Shown here: positions 61,525 through 64,000 of the stretch, piece by piece | How the letters are laid out: each line of letters opens with the position of its first letter | Position numbering within the stretch: position 1 is the stretch's first letter | NCBI GenBank assembly: GCA_016801845.1 | Contig: CM028914.1 | Location: 6,704,501 to 6,768,500 of the forward strand | DNA length: 64,000 nt | Direction of reading: 5' to 3' | Source of the DNA: Polydactylus sextarius | Taxonomy: Eukaryota; Chordata; Actinopteri; Polynemidae | Notes under the pieces: generated by a model | Seen by the model: the letters and a program-made list of their open reading frames with translations, nothing else | Told to the model about the DNA's origin: nothing | The model's database searches: none | Translations under genes and position numbers: made by a program

Positions 61525-63198
61525 ATGGCGCAGCAAATGATTCAGCTGGATCGTGAAAAACTGAGCTGTTCAATCTGTCTGGATCTTCTAAAGGAGCCGG
61601 TGACTATCCCCTGTGGACACAGCTATTGTATGAGTTGTATCACAAACTACTGGGATAAAGATGATGAGAAGAAAACACACAGCTGCCCTCAGTGCAGGAA
61701 GAAATTTATGCCGAGGCCTGTCCTGGTTAAAAACACCATGTTTGCAGCGTTAGTGGAGGAATTCAGGAAAGTCGAACTTCAAGCTGCTTCACCTGATCAA
61801 TCTTATGCTGGACCTGGAGACGTGGCCTGTGATTTCTGCACTGGGAGGAAGCTGAAAGCCATCAAGTCCTGTTTGACGTGTGTGGCCTCTTACTGTGATC
61901 AACACCTTCAGCCTCACTACAACGTGGCTCCATTAAAGAAACACACGCTGGTCAAAGCCACTTTCAAGCTTCAGGAGAACATCTGCTCTCGTCACAACAA
62001 GGTCATGGAGATTTTCTGCCGCACCGATCAGCAGTGTATCTGTTATCTCTGCTACATGGATGAACATCAGGGCCATGTCACAGTGTCAGCTGCAGCACAA
62101 AGGGCTGAGAAGCAGCTGGAGCTCGGGGTGAGTCGTCAAAAAATCCAACAGAGAATCACAGACAGAGAAAAACATCTGAAGGTCATTCAGCAACAGGTGA
62201 AAGCTTTTAATCTGTCTGCTGATAAAGCAGTGGAGGACAGTGACAAGATCTTCACTCAGCTGATTCGTTTCATTGAGAAAAGAAGCTCTGAAGTGAAACA
62301 GCAGATCAGATCTCAGCAGAAATATGAAGTCAATCGAATTAAAGAGGTGGAGGACAAGCTGCAGCAGGAGATCACTGAGCTGAAGAGGAAAGACACCGAC
62401 CTGGAGCAGCTCTCACACGCAGAGGATCACCTCCACTTTCTAAACAACTACAACTCTCTGTCACATCTCAGTGACTCAGCAGATTTCCCCACCATCAATG
62501 TTCATCCCCAGCGACACTTTGAGGATGTGACAGAAGCGCTGTCAAAGGTCAGTGATAAGCTGCAGACTGTTCTGAGTGAGGACTGGACAAGGATTTCACC
62601 CACAGTCACTCAAGTAGAAGTTTTACAGCTTCAAGGAGAACCAAAGACCAGAGCTGAGTTCTTGAGATATTCTCATCAAGTCACATTAGATCCAAATACA
62701 GCAAACACTCATTTGTCATTGAGTGACAGGAACAGAAAAGTAACAGTGATGAGTGTGGACCAGTCATATTCAAATCACCCAGACAGATTCATTAAATGGT
62801 TCCAGGTCCTGAGTAGAGAGGGTCTAACAGGGCGTCATTACTGGGAGATGAAGTGGAGCAGGTGGGTTCGTGTTGCAGTTGCATACAAGGATATCAACAG
62901 AACAAGTTCTGGAAATGATAGTGTATTTGGAAATAATGACAAATCCTGGGCTTTTCAATGTAACAGTGGTCGTTATACATTTGGACATAACAATAAGTGG
63001 ACCTCTGTCTCAGGTCCTCAGTCCTCCACAGTAGGATTGTACCTGGATCACAAGGCAGGTACTCTGTCTTTCTACAACGTCTCTGAAACCATGACTCTCC
63101 TCCACAAAGTCCAGACCACATTCACTCAGCCTCTCTATCTAGGAATTCGGCTGTCAGGTTCTGCTGGAGACACTGCTGAGTTGTGTGAGCTCAAATAG
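61525..63198 (+). CDS. finTRIM/TRIM16-like E3 ubiquitin ligase, copy 8 (intact, most diverged)
   Basis: 557 residues from the ATG at 61525; all RING and B-box ligands kept. Just after the last RING cysteine a block differs from every other copy: RKKFMPRP for RQSFTSRP or RQRFTSRP and NTMFAALV for NTLLAELV. Ser replaces Asn33 (GHSYC). In B30.2, residues 461-467 are SSGNDSV where copy 2 has GTRIECG, seven consecutive changed codons; nearby NSGRYTF and LGIRLSGS also differ. WEM replaces WEV at 442. Elsewhere it carries markers of several other copies (Tyr177 and His331 with copies 4 and 6, His327 with copy 5, Phe249 with copies 2 and 3). Upstream element is only GAAACT at 61488. AATAAA at 63518. 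Confidence 0.92.
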   Translation: MAQQMIQLDREKLSCSICLDLLKEPVTIPCGHSYCMSCITNYWDKDDEKKTHSCPQCRKKFMPRPVLVKNTMFAALVEEFRKVELQAASPDQSYAGPGDVACDFCTGRKLKAIKSCLTCVASYCDQHLQPHYNVAPLKKHTLVKATFKLQENICSRHNKVMEIFCRTDQQCICYLCYMDEHQGHVTVSAAAQRAEKQLELGVSRQKIQQRITDREKHLKVIQQQVKAFNLSADKAVEDSDKIFTQLIRFIEKRSSEVKQQIRSQQKYEVNRIKEVEDKLQQEITELKRKDTDLEQLSHAEDHLHFLNNYNSLSHLSDSADFPTINVHPQRHFEDVTEALSKVSDKLQTVLSEDWTRISPTVTQVEVLQLQGEPKTRAEFLRYSHQVTLDPNTANTHLSLSDRNRKVTVMSVDQSYSNHPDRFIKWFQVLSREGLTGRHYWEMKWSRWVRVAVAYKDINRTSSGNDSVFGNNDKSWAFQCNSGRYTFGHNNKWTSVSGPQSSTVGLYLDHKAGTLSFYNVSETMTLLHKVQTTFTQPLYLGIRLSGSAGDTAELCELK

Positions 63199-64000
63199 AC
63201 AGAAATGGTGTGAGTGATTTATCTGCACTGCAGAGATCAAACATAAAGAGCAAATCGATTAATGAAAATAAAAAATTCCAGTTTTTCATGTAATTTAATA
63301 TTTCCTTTATTTTACTTCCCAGTGCTCCACCTACTGTCTCATCTACATGTTGTGTTGCTGTTGTAATGATACACTGATGTAATTTAATCTTCTGATTGTT
63401 AAACATCTTCATTTCTTTCTCATCAGTTTTTTGGGGATTTGTTTTTCAGCAGATGAACACGGGAGATTGATGAGACAGTTGAATTATCTATGGTGGAGGT
63501 GATTTGATTTAGTCAGAAATAAAAGAAATGGAGCAAGTTTGTTTATAAGACATTAAGTGTTTTGATGAGGTAAAGAATCAAATAAAAATGACACAGAACT
63601 GTTTGACTTCTGGATTTATTACACAACATTTGAACACAATACAAAAAAGTCAATGATTTCCAATGTTTGTTGTAAGAAAACATTTTTAGACCAAAGTTCA
63701 TTTGCCAGTTTTAAAGCTTAAAAGTGATATAGTGACAAGTATTCTGGTATTTGTTGTATTGTTAGTATTTGTTGATACTGTTATAAAACGTGTGTTTTTA
63801 ACTTCATCATACATTAGCATTGTGTAGCTAACGATACAACGTGAATAATAAAACAAACACAATGTTTTCATTAATCAAAATACCATCATATATTAAAATG
63901 TATCCAGTTAGATATAAATGTGAACTGTTATCACGACATGTTGATATGTGAGTTTATATTGTTCTGCTGAAAGCAACCAATGTTTAGAAACTAGGCGGAA
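63199..64000 (+). repeat. Spacer type A, cut by the window edge
   Basis: The first 802 bp after copy 8 follow the A form (ACACAATACAAAAAAGTCAA near 63634, no B block). The window ends inside it, so at least one more unit may follow. Confidence 0.8.

Noticed and set aside
27963..64000. Regular repeats as a CRISPR or other prokaryotic array
   Set aside because: Units are kilobases long, carry eukaryotic TRIM genes, and the locus has spliced genes and poly(A) signals.

Overview
The window looks like nuclear DNA of a ray-finned fish, probably a percomorph (inference). The pointers are long CA/GT and tetranucleotide microsatellites, a decayed Tc1-like transposon, other teleost-style dispersed repeats, a widely spaced intron-containing gene, and a tandem cluster of TRIM E3 ligase genes of the fish-expanded finTRIM / TRIM16-like kind. 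Nothing bacterial or viral was seen.

Left part (1-13.7 kb): no protein gene that I can recognise. It holds microsatellites, a degenerate tandem repeat (about 1.89-2.86 kb), a CpG-rich segment with a TATA box that looks like a promoter (3.06-3.33 kb), a Tc1 remnant (5.84-6.29 kb) and two degraded dispersed repeats (9.24 and 12.55 kb).

Middle (13.7-26.9 kb, minus strand): a complete four-exon pcbd2 gene (pterin-4a-carbinolamine dehydratase 2 / DCoH2) that I assembled from splice sites. Coding exons are 26893-26768, 24967-24836, 15323-15243 and 13888-13793, with a poly(A) signal at 13723-13728. Exon 1 is open in two overlapping frames. Each frame can join exon 2 in frame through one of two acceptors 7 nt apart. 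The frame starting at the upstream ATG reads like a mitochondrial presequence and is preferred. The large intron 2 contains a TATA-containing promoter-like segment.

Right part (27.96-64.0 kb, plus strand): after a 500-N assembly gap come eight head-to-tail copies of an intronless gene of about 557 codons encoding RING, B-box 1, B-box 2, coiled coil and PRY/SPRY (B30.2). Copies 2, 3, 7 and 8 have intact reading frames; copies 1, 4, 5 and 6 are broken by small indels. The repeat unit comes in two forms: about 3.71 kb (short spacer A) and about 5.60 kb (long spacer B). The spacer order after copies 1 to 8 is A, A, B, B, B, B, A, A. The array runs off the right edge.

The copies are nearly identical except for clustered amino-acid changes in the predicted binding loops of B30.2. 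Markers elsewhere in the gene are shuffled between copies, as expected from gene conversion. Copies preceded by B spacers (and copy 1) carry an interferon-response-like element (GAAAGTGAAACT or a one-base variant) 31 nt before the ATG; copies preceded by A spacers have lost it. The most interesting reading of the window is a recently expanded innate-immune gene array in which recognition surface and promoter class both vary between copies. This rests on sequence reading and family knowledge, not on any search.
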